Positions 21,783 through 34,300 of a DNA stretch of 64,000 bases are shown piece by piece (the first letter of the stretch is position 1; the number at the start of each line of letters is the position of its first letter). The stretch is taken from contig JAJEKV010000047.1 of assembly GCA_021234155.1 (NCBI GenBank), forward strand, positions 9,756,081 to 9,820,080. Reading direction: 5' to 3'. The notes below the pieces were generated by a model. The model was not told the DNA's origin and searched no databases. It worked only from the letters and a program-made list of their open reading frames with translations. The position numbers were made by a program, and so were the translations under genes. Source of the DNA: Isoetes taiwanensis (Eukaryota; Streptophyta; Lycopodiopsida; Isoetales; Isoetaceae).

Positions 21783-24700
21783 TTACAGCAGCAGCCCCCG
21801 TGCCAAGTTCATATGGCTTCTAAGTGTATGCCTTTCTCGTGTGGAGACAGCAACCTCATCCCACTCCATAGTACCAATTGTCTCTTCAAGCTCATGAAAG
21901 AGACGGCCCAATTGCATCCGCAGCAAACGCACGGAGGCTGCAACAGTTTCAGCAAGTGTATTTATGTTAACAACGCTAGTGAGTAACTCGGATGCCACAC
22001 TACAAGAGGATGGGGGGTATATTGTCAACCCTTGTGACAAGCCGTAGGCCAGTGACAATTTTGTGTCGACTGCTACTATCTTGACACAAAGTGCTTGTGT
22101 TGTGTCAAATTTATGTCTAGTGCATAGTGTCAAATATCCCGTCCAATGCAATGACATCCTTTTGTCAACTTTTTTATGGCAATTTAAGTGGGTTATTGCA
22201 ACAACTTTTGAACAATATTATAACTACGATGTAACAACCTTTTCTTAAGACTTGTAACAAAATGATATCCAATTCTTTATCTAATATTTCAACTGAATTG
22301 TGAGGAGCATTTGTCTAATTTAAGTGGGTTGTTGCAACAATTTTTAAACAACATTATAACTAAGTAGCTACAACATTTTCTTAAGACTTATAACAAAATG
22401 CCATCCAACTTTGTGTCTAGTATTTCAACAAAATTATGCTGTGTATTTATACATAGGATATATTACTACACCAAGAGATATTATTTGATACAATTGAAGA
22501 ATGATTTGGATATCTAAGAACTAGCTGGATGAAGGGGAATAGTAAATGATGAAGGGTACTTGACAATGTGAACAAAGGAGAAAACCTACTAGGAAGGCAA
22601 GGCTCATCAAATACGAAATACTTGTAATGTACATAACGTATATATCGAAACTCTAGGAACTACTCTTTATATGACAAATAAATGAATTCATTGAATTGCA
22701 AAAAGGTGCAAACAAATGCCACTCCAATCTAGATAGCTCTTGTAGGTTGTATCTCAACGGACGAATGCTTCCTCTTGAAGGATGAACTCGGAGGACGAGT
22801 GGAAAGAAGAGGGGCCTCTACTTTTTCAAGATCTACAAGGAAATTAGTGGCAGTTCCATAATTTAGAGACGACAAATTAGAAGGACCACACTCAATATCA
22901 ATATGTAGCACAATAACGGGGTGTTCCTGAGAGATTTGATGTGGATGTAGAATTGACAATTCCCGAAACCACAGACTATATTCCTAAAACAATTGAATGG
23001 ATTGTTAAAAAAAAACATAGATCCAAGATAAAAAATAATCATGTTAGACAGACAATTCTTCTGCAAGATTTCATGGAAAAATACAAACTATGCTTAAAAA
23101 AGCTAAATGGTGCATATTACAACAAAATCGGCAAGCATTATTCAAATCATGGATGCAAAAATAAGATGTGATTTCCTGCAACCAAATCCAATGCATGCCC
23201 TGAGTAACTTAGTTGCTAGTTATAATATGTTCTAACCTGGCTGTTCCAGTAGCCAAATGAACTGGCGACAATAAAATTTTCCTCATTTCCAAGACTCTCC
23301 GAGATATTCTGGCTAGCCTCAAGGTAGAACCACCATTTGTAACACCGACTAGGTTTCTTTCCAGACCGCAGGCAAATAGCAGGTGATAAAATCTGGCCAA
23401 AATGCCTGGAAAAGCTTACCTCGTGGGAATGCTCACCAAGCCTTCGCGCTTGAGCAAAACTCTGAAAAAAAAGAAACAGAGATTAAATGGTAGATTAGCA
23501 GCTTCAGAGTGATCTGATGCCTCTGCACATAGACGATCCTAATTACCAAGGACTAGACGAAAGATGCTCGAAAGGGAAAATTGCTCCATAGCTCCATAGC
23601 TCCATAACCCGATGCTGCAGCACAGGAATTTATGAGAATATACACTACAAGGGTCGCCGCCATCGCCCATCTGAGGCGCCGTGCCTCCCCTATTTTCTTG
23701 CCGCTGCCATCGCACCTGCTCTTCAAGATCCGCCCTGAAGAAGGATGCATAAAGATAATTTTCTTGGCTTTTTCTAATTTTCCTGGGAGTTGGATGCAAA
23801 AGTTAGAAGATTTATGGTTGAGATGGAATTAATCTGACATGGCAGGACACGTGGCATGGCTAGAATTGCAGCAAAATGTGCATCTAGGTTAGGTAACCCT
23901 GCTAATCCTGCTAAAAATAAGGTGGATAAAAACAAAGGGTGAAATATAGCATATGGAATGGGATATGGTAAAGAAAAAAACGTGGCAACAAAAGGGCAAA
24001 AAAGAAGGATGGAAGAAGGCTGATAATGGCAGCTGTTATCAGCCAGAAGAGGACAAAGTAAAAATCAACGGCAGGGTATGGCGGCAAACAGATAGCTTCT
24101 TGATCGGTTCTTGCAGATTGGCGTGGCGGATCTGTGAAGGATGAAACAGGGAAAGGGCTTGGCAAATGTAATGGCAGAGGGTGGAAGCATAGCGGCAGAG
24201 ATGGCGACAAAAGAGGCTTCTCTTTCATTTTTGTTCTGCTTTTGTCACAGATGGCTGGCGAAAATATGAATCTCAGAGCAGAGGATTAAGAGCAAGCTAT
24301 GGCATGCAAAGGCAGAAGACATGGCAGTTTGGCGATGGCAGAAAAGCTTTGCTATGGCAAATTACTCGGCGGTCTGTGGTCACAAAAAGATGTGCCACTG
24401 CCTTCAAATACTTCAGAAAATACTTCAGATGTGCCACTCTTGGTCACGAAAGGATCCTTTCCTTGATCTTTTTGCTGGCTCTATCAAATCTTCTTTGATA
24501 ATCTGAAGAATGCATGTGCAAAAATCATTGGATGTACCGATTAATTTAGCTCTTGATCGCACCATCTTTCTTCTTTAGATATGGGAGCAGGGCACAGAGC
24601 AGAGGCAACGAGCAGCAATTGGTGAGCAGAGTAAGGCACAGACTGGCGCAGATTTAATAAGATTGGAGGGCTGGCTTTGTTGGTAGGAATTATCAACGAC

Positions 24701-27700
24701 AAATAGATGCTGCTTCCAAACGCAAAAGGCAGCAACGGACTGGCTCTGGAGGCATAATGTTTATTAAACTAAGTTTGTAAGTGTTATCATTATTTTGATG
24801 ATTTTTCAAATACATTTCTTCAATTTTTTTGGATGTTTAAAATACAATACAGTTTCAGGATTGGGGGTCCATGCTAACAAAGGATTTGCTATAGGAAATT
24901 ATAGCAGGAAAGGCGGGTATGAAGCATGGAGAAGGAAGATGATCGCAAAAGTCTTTGTGCCGAAAAAGGTTGGTTTTGCATTTATAAATTAGCTGTTGTA
25001 TTAAATCCTTAGCTGCTTCACAAATTCTTAGCTGATGGACATTTCTGATTCCTGCTAATTCTTTAGCTGGTGTACATTTTTTATTTCTTGTATCACCCTG
25101 AACCTTTAAACAATGCACATGGCTTGTTTTATAGAAAGCATTCAGATTTGTGCAGATTTTTTAATCTCTGACTTTTCATTCCACTCCTGTACGATTTAGA
25201 GTGAACCATAATCCTTGTTCCACATAGAATTTATATATAGTGTATGAATAAAATGATGCAAAAGAATATCATTGGCCATAATCTGCAGTGAAAATGCTTG
25301 GCAAGCATACTTGTGGGCTTGCTGCATGATTGTCTCCATCTATATCTAAATGCTCCCTACTGTTGGCATCAATATAATACGCAAGACGTAACAAGCTTTC
25401 AAAATCCAGGTTTATTTCTAAGGTGTACTATTATGGCCAAGTATTCTGCACCGTTTTGCCATATAGATGCAAGCAGATAGAGAACCTCCAGTAAAATCCT
25501 TAGAGAATTGCAAAGAAATAAGCTAGTAAAGCAAAATTCTTATAAACTCATAAACTTATGATCTAATAATATGCAGGGCAGTACCTATCATGTCTCCCTC
25601 AATATGATGTAATAATATGCAGCCTCAATATGATGTAATAATATGCAGGGCAGACATGATTACTGCAGTTGACATCGTAGCTTTAAATGCTTCAATTTTT
25701 GCTGCAGTCAAATGTTCATTTCTCAGAATTTATTATTCTAGTTTTAAATGAGCTTAAAGCCTTGGACTATGTTAATGGACAACCCTAGGTATCATCTTTG
25801 AGATGAAATCAAAGAAGGAGAAAGAAGTTATGAATACAATATGCATATTTCATGTGATATCTGTGGTTTCTTTCAATGCAAATTAACCTTATATTTTGTA
25901 TATTCTACATGCAGAACATTTGCTATATTGATAATGAGTTTGATAAAGAACGGGTATGAAGTTTTATTGTTTCATATGTTTTAAAGCATTTTGCATTGCA
26001 TTGAATTCCTTCAATCAGAGCTAATTTCTACATCGAACTATTCAGGAGGAGGACAATCATGAAGGCAAAAGAAACGAACTTGAATAAATAAAGATGACTT
26101 TGAAAGTCAAGATGACTGAACTTTTGTACTTGAAGTTAGAGGTCGTTGGCACATTTGAAATGTATTATGAGAAGCATGAAGTGAATGCTCAATTTCTTTG
26201 TTGTATTCCAATTCTTATTAGATAATGAAATTGGTTATTTTGTCTTCAATTATCAAAGTTATTACTTTTTCCATTTTTGAAATTGTATTGTTGTAAGGTG
26301 CAATTAGTTTGTATTGGTATCTTCTTGACAATGTTTTGGTGCTAGATTGTCACTATCTTGAGAATGGTGCTTGTTAATTCTTCACAACGTTTTGTTGCTA
26401 AGTTGATACTATTACACAACTGGTGCTGTTGTAAGTGTTCTATTACCTTGGTGTAATTTTGACACAATATATAATTCAAAGTTTGTCACTATATATTTGT
26501 AGTTTTGGCACAAATCATACTTAAACTTGATGTAAGCTTGTCATAAAATGTTGTGGAATTCAACAAAATGCTTGTTGATATTCTTGACACTAAATTGCTA
26601 TTATCTGTGATGCTAATTTGTCACAGTACAAGTTGCAAGCTTGTTGGAAATTCTATTAGTGTCCAACTTTTTTTGTCACAATCTTGACTGAATGGTGGTC
26701 ACCCTAGTGACCAATGATGACGACTAATATAGTGTCGGGATTTTGACCATTTTAGAAATATTGAAGGTCCACTTAGTGTCAAATTTTTTGCCAATATACT
26801 AGACACTAGAGGCCCCATTTTCTTGTAGTGCCACATGGGCATGTTCTGCATCTGGAGATTCTATACTAGGATGTGGCAGGCCATTGGAAATCAGGCTTTC
26901 TACAGAAGCGGGCTGAGGAGCAGCAGGTTGAGGCAATGCAGGCTCAGGGGGTCTATCAGGAGGTGCAGGTAAATTAGCCACTTCTTGGTGCCCATTCTCC
27001 ATTTGGGCATCGGGAAACAATGGCATAGGCATACCCCTGCATGCATGCAAAGTCAGTACTCCAACCCTGCAACAAGAAAACACATGCAAAGAAAACAAAC
27101 ATGTTGCAAAACTAAAACAAAGGAACATGGCATTCATCCAAAGGCCTTACAAACTCCCAAGTAAACATAAATTGCAGAATCAATGATCAATTCACAGCCA
27201 TTGTGTAATCAGCACAATCCAAGGAGATATAACCGGCTTGCTCGGAAGTCCCTTCCATTCCAGGCCTATATTCATTGTCATCAATGTCCACGAAACCCTC
27301 ATCCCCATCTCCAGGACTGGGGACATCGTCATAATACCTCTTCCGTGCCTTACTTATTCGCTCCACAGGTTGCATACCTGCGGGGACATTAAAAATCACA
27401 CATCGTACGTCACTAGGCATGGCCTGCGAGGGATTGAGAGTTATTCTCCATGCTGCCTTCACCCGATGCTCTGAAATAAAAGCACAGTTAGTAGGCAAGA
27501 TCCATTGACTAGACATAATGAATTTGCCAGTCCTGAGCATCCGGCATACAGTATAAATCAGAGAAGCAGACGTTTGCTTCTTGCCATGGTATTTAACAAA
27601 GTGATGAGCCCTATGCAACAAATTTTTGTTATCCAACACAACGACACTCTTCAAGTCACCTGCACCATGAAGCAGATAGAGATCCTTCCCCATCTCGATC

Positions 27701-28464
27701 TGCCTCTTAGAAACATTATGCAAACAAACTTTGAAGTGGACTTTACCAAAGTCCTTCAAACAATATCCTACTAATCCCTCAAAACAATGCATTCTGGTAT
27801 TTTTAAGAGCCTTGCATATCAGAAGGATGCCTGCCGGTCTTTGAGCTCCCCACCCAAAAAACCTCTTGATGGCAGCATTTACGGCACGAGGAGTCTTTAA
27901 CGTGCTCCTAAGCACACCCTGGCAGTGCAAGTGGCCCAGGTCTGATCCCCTTTCAAGGGGGGTCTTCAAAAACTCCACAAGTTTCTCAAACATGGCAAGG
28001 GGAACATTAGTCCCAGTATAACCCAAAGTAAGGCTCACATCCAACAAACCGGTGCCCTCATCCTCACCCCCTACTCTACCCCTACCCTTCGACATGCCCT
28101 CCCTATCCCCCACAGAAAAAGCATCCTCAACACAGGAGAATTTAGCTTCAGGAGGCAAACTCTGTTTTCTACATCTAGCTGCCCTCTTCAACATGTTACC
28201 TGGGTCGCAGAATACCACAGCCGAAAGAGAAATTCCAGTACAGCACAACAAGCACAAAGCGCAACTACAACCACAACAAGAATGAAGCCGACCTCCAAAG
28301 ATTTGGCAAGACCAGCCGATTCACACCACATAAATATCACCCACTCCCACATAACATCTACACAAACAAACACCAGATTCACCTGGTAATGCCGACGGCC
28401 TCCTGAGCTCTGGCCGGAACTCCCTCTGCTCTGATCCATCCGCTCCACGCGGACGCAAAGGCAT
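21783..28464 (-). CDS. HUH endonuclease of a Replitron-like transposon, split by a CACTA insertion
   Basis: The gene model on the minus strand has exons 28464-28383, 28199-27338 and 27036-21783, the last interrupted by the CACTA element at 21998-26830. Removing that element and one copy of its 3-bp duplication gives an in-frame coding length of 1362 nt (453 residues). Both introns are GT-AG with matching phase. An acceptor at 27067 instead of 27037 adds 10 residues and keeps frame. The protein has the three motifs of HUH nicking enzymes in order: SLTL (about residues 83-86), HLHCQ with His117 and His119, and YCLKD with Tyr173 and Lys176. No Walker A helicase motif is visible. A basic N-terminus precedes them; a Pro/Ala-rich linker and a helical C-terminus follow. 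A Rep-type single-tyrosine nuclease without helicase, in a plant genome, fits the Replitron class. That name is inference; the HUH assignment is firmer. If intron 2 is retained, the frame ends at 27187 with an acidic tail. Confidence 0.7.
22905..23171 (+). pseudogene. Possible exon within the CACTA element
   Basis: From about 22930 an open stretch reads PERFDVDVELTIPETTDYIP and continues with a basic, lysine-rich segment to 23171. It looks more coding-like than its surroundings. I cannot assign it: it may be a remnant of the element's own gene or captured host sequence. A decayed copy lies outside the element at 20795-20950. Confidence 0.3.
25590..25650. repeat. Short tandem repeat, 26-bp unit
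   Basis: CCTCAATATGATGTAATAAT with ATGCAG is repeated about twice, lying within the CACTA element. Confidence 0.6.
25917..26089 (+). pseudogene. Possible terminal exons of a gene carried by the CACTA element
   Basis: A short exon bounded by CAG and GT (about 25915-25953, NICYIDNEFDKER) can be joined to a segment after CAG at about 26045 (EEDNHEGKRNELE, then a stop). Both junctions are canonical. It could be the end of the element's transposase-related gene or of a captured gene. No domain recognised. Confidence 0.25.
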
Positions 28465-28569
28465 CGCCAGCACCGGCCTTCTAAAAACTACAATTTCCAA
28501 ACAAAAACCTAAAGACCATTCAAACAGCAAAACCCATATACTGACGTCAGATTTATACCAAAATACCAT

Positions 28570-29073
28570 ACGAATACACTTCCAAACCTTAAGAAATCTT
28601 ATGTAACAGCAGCCCCAAACAACATTTTGGAAACTTAATAGGACATTAAGTTATTTTAGTAGAGGTTCGAGCCCCCGTATTTCATATCCTAAAATCTTAG
28701 ACAGTCGTATAGAGGTTCGATATTACTTCAAAATTTTAGGCGAAATCGTATTTCATATTTCAAAATCATAGGTGCCTCCAATCATAAATGACTATAACCA
28801 AAACGAGAGGTGCCCAGAACCCCAACATACGGTCTAGATCGTAGGATCGACGAATCCGACCACTGTGGTAGTCCAGGAGGCACCTCGTTTAGAATATGTA
28901 CATCCCAAAAGTTTCATCCTATTGAACAGATCTCACCGCCTTTTGTCAATTGGATGAAGACTACTAAGGAACTAGCACAAAAGCACTTGAAAATACTACT
29001 GCGTCTATACACTAAGAAACAACCATTGATCACCAGAGAGCCAAAATAGATTTATAATGGATTGGGCAACGGC
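28570..29073. other. Upstream flank of the HUH gene
   Basis: AT-rich, with GAGGTTCGA repeated near 28662 and 28711. It may hold the 5' part of the HUH transposon, but I could not define an end. Confidence 0.3.
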
Positions 29074-29733
29074 TTAGGGGTCACGGATGCTTTTATTTAT
29101 TTTTTCAATGCAATTTATATAGAATGGTTGGCGAATGTAAAGAAGAATAAGATTAATTTTAATGGCGGATATCTCAAATAATCCATCTCTTTTCATCAGC
29201 ATTTGGCAAAAAAATTTGTTGCTGAAGCTTTATAATTCAAAAATATAGGCAAGTACATTTATAACTTATGCTCAAACTAGAAATGGGTTTGAATTCAAGG
29301 CATAAAAATGGAGGTCTTTATGGAGAAAATCTAGTATTTCTAGGTCATCTATTCAATTCTAAAACCAAATTGATCCCATAAAATACATTACCTGCAAATG
29401 CAACAAGGAAAACTCTATCAAGTCACACAAATCTCAAGGAATAACTTGCAGACAATCTTGTGATGCTCAAAAGCCAGTGTTTGTATAAATCAAGATGAAT
29501 ACTAGATTTTTAGTCGCAAGAAGCTATAGAATTGGTGGCGAATGCGCTTCTGTCTTAGGTTCGACTACGTGGCGAATGTCTTCTTAGAAGGAGAACTTCG
29601 TATCAACTCAGGGCGAATATTCTAATAAAAAATATGATACGTAACCTACTAAACATTTGTAGGAAATTTTTGAAAATCCCTAAAGATTCGTCTTTTGCGA
29701 ATATTCGCCATTAAAAACATCACTGTTAGGGGT
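29074..29733 (+). mobile_element. hAT-type MITE, copy 1
   Basis: The element spans 29082-29725 (644 bp). Its ends are CACGGATGCTTTTA and, on the reverse strand, CAGTGATGTTTTTA, imperfect hAT-like terminal inverted repeats. TTAGGGGT flanks both sides (29074-29081 and 29726-29733), an exact 8-bp target duplication. GGCGAAT recurs several times near the ends, resembling transposase binding sites. No ORF of note. A reverse-oriented copy lies at 46409-47041. Confidence 0.88.
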
Positions 29734-30980
29734 GCTAGTGCTTTGTTCCAGGCAAGGCAATGGCACTGGCAGTTGGAACATGCTGAAAGAGGTGATGAGA
29801 GGCCGCCATGATGCACATCGCTGAAGACTGCTCTATATTTTCTTGGGATTTTCTATTTTCCTGAGCCATTGATGCATAAATCAATAGAACTGACAGTTAA
29901 TAAGAAATTAAGCTGACGTGTAATGATACGTGGGTAGGTTAGAAGAATGGTGTAAAGGAGGTTAGGCAAGCCTGCTGCTAAAAATAATTTATTGATTTCT
30001 ATTTATAAGGACCTTGAGGATCATCTACATATATCTTTATCAATACATATATAAAGGCAATCTCATTTTTTTTTGAGGCTAATTCTATCCCAGGAAAAAA
30101 ACCTGGGCATGGCACATTTACATGAAAAAATAACAAAAAATAGAAAGTCCAAAAACGTTTACTGGGCAGTCCTTTCTTGCTCTTCAAGCAATCCCTCCGT
30201 GGCTCTTCCCATTCCTTGCCGTGCAAGCCATCTTTTCGAGTCGGTCGCTGCCTTAAAGATATTCGCCTTAAAGTCTCACTAGAGCAACGAGGTAAGAGCT
30301 TCCGGTGCCCCCAATGCTTCCTGGGGTTCCTAATGCAGAGATTTCATTGGTGCACTACAATAGATCTGGCCTAGACTTCTGTACTTCTTGAGCTCTAGCA
30401 ATTTCTTTGATCTTCATAATATCGCTGGAGCTAATTCTGCGACAGTAATTTGGGTGAACATGGAGATCCATTCTGTGAGCCCTTCTTAAATATCCTTTCT
30501 AATAACTTCATGCCGAATTTTGAAATCAAACTCTTGCTCACAATTGATATCTCTACCCCCACTCTACAAAATTAATTCTAAGCTCAAACTGCTTCTCGAT
30601 ATACAGCCATATTGCTCATGAGCCCCGCAGAATTCGGTTTAATCTGATGTTGTTCTGCAACTGGAATGATGTTTCAATACAAATACAGTCGAAACAACAT
30701 AGAACTGAAGACAATACATCTGCTTCAGACTATGAGTCAGTTCCAAAGGAAAAAGCTCGACAGAACCAATCAAAGAGACAAATTCAGAGCTTTATTGGTT
30801 CAAAGCAGAATCTGAAGAGAAAAAACTGGCAAGAAAAAACTTCAAGTAAATAAAAGGCTGACAATTCTCTCAGTTCGTCAAGGTAAGTGGATGAGCATTC
30901 CATCCATTTCCTGATTCATACTTAAGCAGAATGACAAATGGATTCAGCAAACCTGTAGAATCTGGTGAGAAGCTTACCTT
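29734..30980. other. Intergenic, no gene recognised
   Basis: Short ORFs only (30073-30282, 30177-30374, 30647-30853) with no domain. No strong repeats seen. Confidence 0.35.
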
Positions 30981-31092
30981 AACGTCGTAGAACGGAATGG
31001 GGTCAGCCATTCTTGCTTTTCCCTGACCTGTCGGATTCTGCAGGTCAAGGGGAAGCAAGAATGGATGACCCCATTCCGTTCTACATCACGTC
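30981..31092 (+). ncRNA. Near-perfect hairpin, candidate small-RNA precursor
   Basis: Two arms of about 50 nt face each other across a 10-nt loop (31031-31040). The left arm includes GTAGAACGGAATGGGGTCA and CCATTCTTGCTT; the right arm carries their complements with only a few mismatches. The fold would be a single long stem. This shape fits a young miRNA precursor, but also a recently duplicated inverted repeat. I recognise no known miRNA in it. Confidence 0.4.
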
Positions 31093-32776
31093 ATGTTCGT
31101 GAAGGCCCTATTTTTTTCCGACAGCAGAGTCAACCAGGAGCCGGCGTTGCCGTAGTCCTTAGCAAGGTGAGTTACATTGACACGCACGCTCTCTCTTTTG
31201 TGGAACCATCAGGTATCGAAAATAGTTTTGGAAGTTATAGGAATTTTGCCTTTTCAGAGAATGTTATATCGGATTTCTCTAAGAATGACCGGATTTTAAA
31301 GAAGAAAATCACTATTTTCCACATTTTTTCTCAAAAAGTGACCGGATTTTTTGCCTTCTTAGAAAAATTAAATCGAATTTTTTGAGAAATGTCCGGATTT
31401 TTAGGGGAGGAACCCCCCTAATTTCGAACTATGGGAACCATTATTTTTTGTTTTCTATGGGGCTTTTGGGGACCATTGAGTTTTTTCATTTATAAATGGG
31501 GCTGGGTTTCCTCCTATACGCCTCCGCTAACCTTAACATTGTGTGAAAATCCCCCCCCTCCCAAAAAAAAAAAAAAATGAAAAGACCACACAAGAGCTTG
31601 CCAACATGATTCCTAATCCATGTTGATACCCAGCCTCCCAAAATTGAAACTTGCCCTTGCAATTCTTTACTACATTTTCATTGCAAGTTGTCGCTCCTCA
31701 CACATATGGCATTTTGAAAATTTTTCAAAAGGGCAAAATGGGAGCTCAATTACGGAGGTCCAGTCCAGATAGCTCCAAAGTAAGCACAGAGATTTACCAA
31801 AGGGCAAAATGGGAGCTCAGTTATGGAGGCCCAGTTTCGGCATAGCTCCAGGATAAGCTATGAACTTTTCCCTTTGCTTATTTATCTTAGACTGCCTAAC
31901 AGGGAAACTTAGCTCATCTATTAGATAATGGCATGCTTTTGAACCTCTAGATTAAGAGCAATGATGGCTTGATGGGGGTGCTCCTTGATGTTGTGGCCAT
32001 GCCCTCTGGCCAGGGTGTTATTGGTATGCAACGTCTAATGCACACAGTTTCTAAGGCTACTTTCACCAGCTAGGAGCTTTATGAGATAAGAAAACAATGT
32101 GGCTTGATGTGAGAATGACACTTTATCTCCAGCTATGATATCGACATCATATGATTGTGCCTTGAATCAGCTTCTATTTTAATTTCACATGCAAATGTTG
32201 ATGGCTTCACTGTGAAGCCATGAGAGGCGCATAAATGTTTTCTTAAAGGCATCTGAAGCCGAGACCATGGAGAGATCTACAATGCCAGTTGCAGAACCAA
32301 AGTTGGCTTCTATAAAGGGGCCATAAGAAGCATGTATTGGATGTCTGCATGGAAATATCTACTGTTAATATGGATAGGAAGGTATCACGTTATTGTGCTT
32401 TGAGCTGCCCTGATTCTTCTTACCAACTTTAATCAAAATGATCTCTGATGTCCCTTTTCACAATACCTCCTGCATCACACCATCCAGACTTCCAGCCCTC
32501 TGTAAGGGTTCCAACCACAATAGAGACAAATGTACAGACTGCCAGAATTATAAGCATGAGACCTTGCATGGCATCCCATAAGTAGGACCATAAGGATTTG
32601 AAAGATGACTCCAAATATGTATTTGATCCATAAGCTATTGATGCCATATGTAAAGAAACAGGCATACAAAACTTCTGACCAATGATGTCCATGGAGGGAT
32701 GTAAATGTTAATTGTCCATCAGAGGTGGTCGTAATAAATTTATTGATAACGGGAAAATCATTGGGTGGCATGCATG
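31093..32776. other. Intergenic, no gene recognised
   Basis: A GACCGGATTTT-type motif is repeated at about 31290, 31340 and 31390. GGGCAAAATGGGAGCTCA is repeated near 31731 and 31803 as part of a local duplication of about 70 bp. No gene. Confidence 0.35.
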
Positions 32777-32850
32777 TGATCATAGCCGAGTGGTTAGATC
32801 GTTGGATACGGGTGTGCCCCGCCCAGGTTCAAAACCCACTGGTTATCATT
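32777..32850 (+). repeat. tRNA-like sequence (SINE head or tRNA pseudogene)
   Basis: An A-box match TAGCCGAGTGG (32783-32793) and a B-box match GGTTCAAAACC (32826-32836) are spaced as in tRNA genes. The ends TGATCAT and GTTATCA can pair at six of seven positions. The anticodon and T arms do not fold cleanly, so it is not a functional tRNA gene. Confidence 0.5.
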
Positions 32851-33243
32851 GCATGACATGATTAAGAAAGTGAATGGGACTTCAAAGCGGAAATCATGTA
32901 GTTGCTATGATCAACATCTTTCTATTGTGCAGGCACTAGAACATGAGGTGAGAAAACGCATGTTCAACTTCTGCAGGTTCTAACACGTGGATACGAGATG
33001 ATGATGAGATGCTCCTTTTTTCTGATATTTTGGTGAGGCCGCTGCGATAAATTTCTTGTAAGGTTAATCATATCTATGCAATTATTATCTTTAATATTTA
33101 ACTTCACAATCAATATATTTAGGCGCAACAAAACTTTGTGGTGATCTCAAATTGAATGAGGATGGCCCACAAGGGATCTTGCCTAATTTCTGGACCTCCT
33201 AGATTTACTGTTCCCACGCAAATGCCTTGTTCGCAGCCCTCGG

Positions 33244-34300
33244 TTGTGCCCCCGGGACGCTTATTCTTATGCCCCACCACTTTACACCACAGTTGTCGTC
33301 CCACCGTCAGCTGCTCACAACCTCAAACTTACCTATCCGGGTTTTGGGAATGCGAAAGAGAAGCCCATCCTCAATCAGAGTGCTCAGGCACACGTGGAAG
33401 AGTTTGAAGCTCTGGCTGTCTTAAATGGATACTCTCAGCCACAGATCAAGTTTCACATTTTCTCAACCACGTTGTGCGGAGCACTTCATCAATGGCTCAT
33501 GGCCAATAGAAGTCATTGGAAACAAAACTGGCATGAAATGAAGATAGCCTTTCTGTCACATTATGGTACTACTGACGATGATCAACAACTTTTCAAGCAA
33601 ATCAATGACCTTCAACAACAACTTACGGAGTCTACCCGTGATTTTGCTGATCGTCTGCATATCTTGGTTAGCAAGCTCAAGGAGTATCCCACGCAGTGTC
33701 AAATCTTCGTTTGGTTTCTGCAGGGCCTCCCTCCTGCTATTCGTCTTATGACTGAATACTTGTGACCCAAGACATTGGACCATGCTATCGAACTGATCAA
33801 TCATTCTGTCAATGTGTCCTCCCGTGGTGTTCCCCTCATATATCTCCCTTTCATTCCTCCTGTTATGGTTCTACAGAATACGGTTCAACCTCATCAATCT
33901 ACTCCACCACAAAGAAGTCAAATTTGGTGCCACATTTGTAAGTATCAAGGCATCTGACCAATGATTGCAATTTTACTAATGGTCCTCCTCACTGCAAACG
34001 TTGCAATATGTGCAATCATGCTACTGAAAAATGCAGCACTCTCATCCCACGCCTTTTCGCCAAAAAATGGTTTTTCAAGTTCAGAAGACGCCTCAACAAT
34101 ATCAACCGCCTTAGCAATATCCACAACAACAGCAATATCCACAACCTCAGCCACCTCAGCAATCACGAGGCCAAAGCTCATGCACTCCTTTGGATTCAAT
34201 GAAAGCTCAATATTATCACTGCCAGGAGTGGGGCCACACCACCACAGCGTGCCCACAACTCCCTCAAGTTCAAGTACAACTTTCAGGCACTAACCAAACT
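33244..34300 (+). pseudogene. Gypsy gag remnant with zinc knuckles
   Basis: The capsid-like part reads AHVEEFEALAVLNGY, then ALHQWLMANR and FADRLHILVSKLKEYP, typical of plant gypsy gag. After a stop at 33763, Cys/His-rich segments in changing frames (WCHICKYQG near 33930, YHCQEWGHTTTACPQ near 34214) represent zinc knuckles for RNA binding. Inactive. Confidence 0.75.

Larger units (their letters stand above)
21998..26830. mobile_element. Non-autonomous CACTA (EnSpm) transposon
   Basis: The left end reads CACTACAAGAGG (plus) and the right end reads CACTACAAGAAAA on the minus strand, the typical CACTA termini. The trinucleotide CCA flanks both ends (21995-21997 and 26831-26833), an exact 3-bp target duplication. 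Both subterminal regions are crowded with short TTGTGTC / TTGACAC motifs, as expected for transposase binding sites. No intact transposase is visible in the 4.8 kb. It is inserted in the last exon of the HUH gene. Confidence 0.88.

Noticed and set aside
22729-24735. Several 60-105 codon ORFs inside the CACTA element
   Set aside because: No domain, no splice context and no transposase similarity that I can see, apart from the two segments listed as possible exons.
27187-27336. Acidic C-terminal tail of the HUH protein as the natural end
   Set aside because: A donor AG|GTATTATG at 27338/27337 joins in phase to the downstream exon, whose sequence matches the second HUH copy. The tail would result from intron retention.
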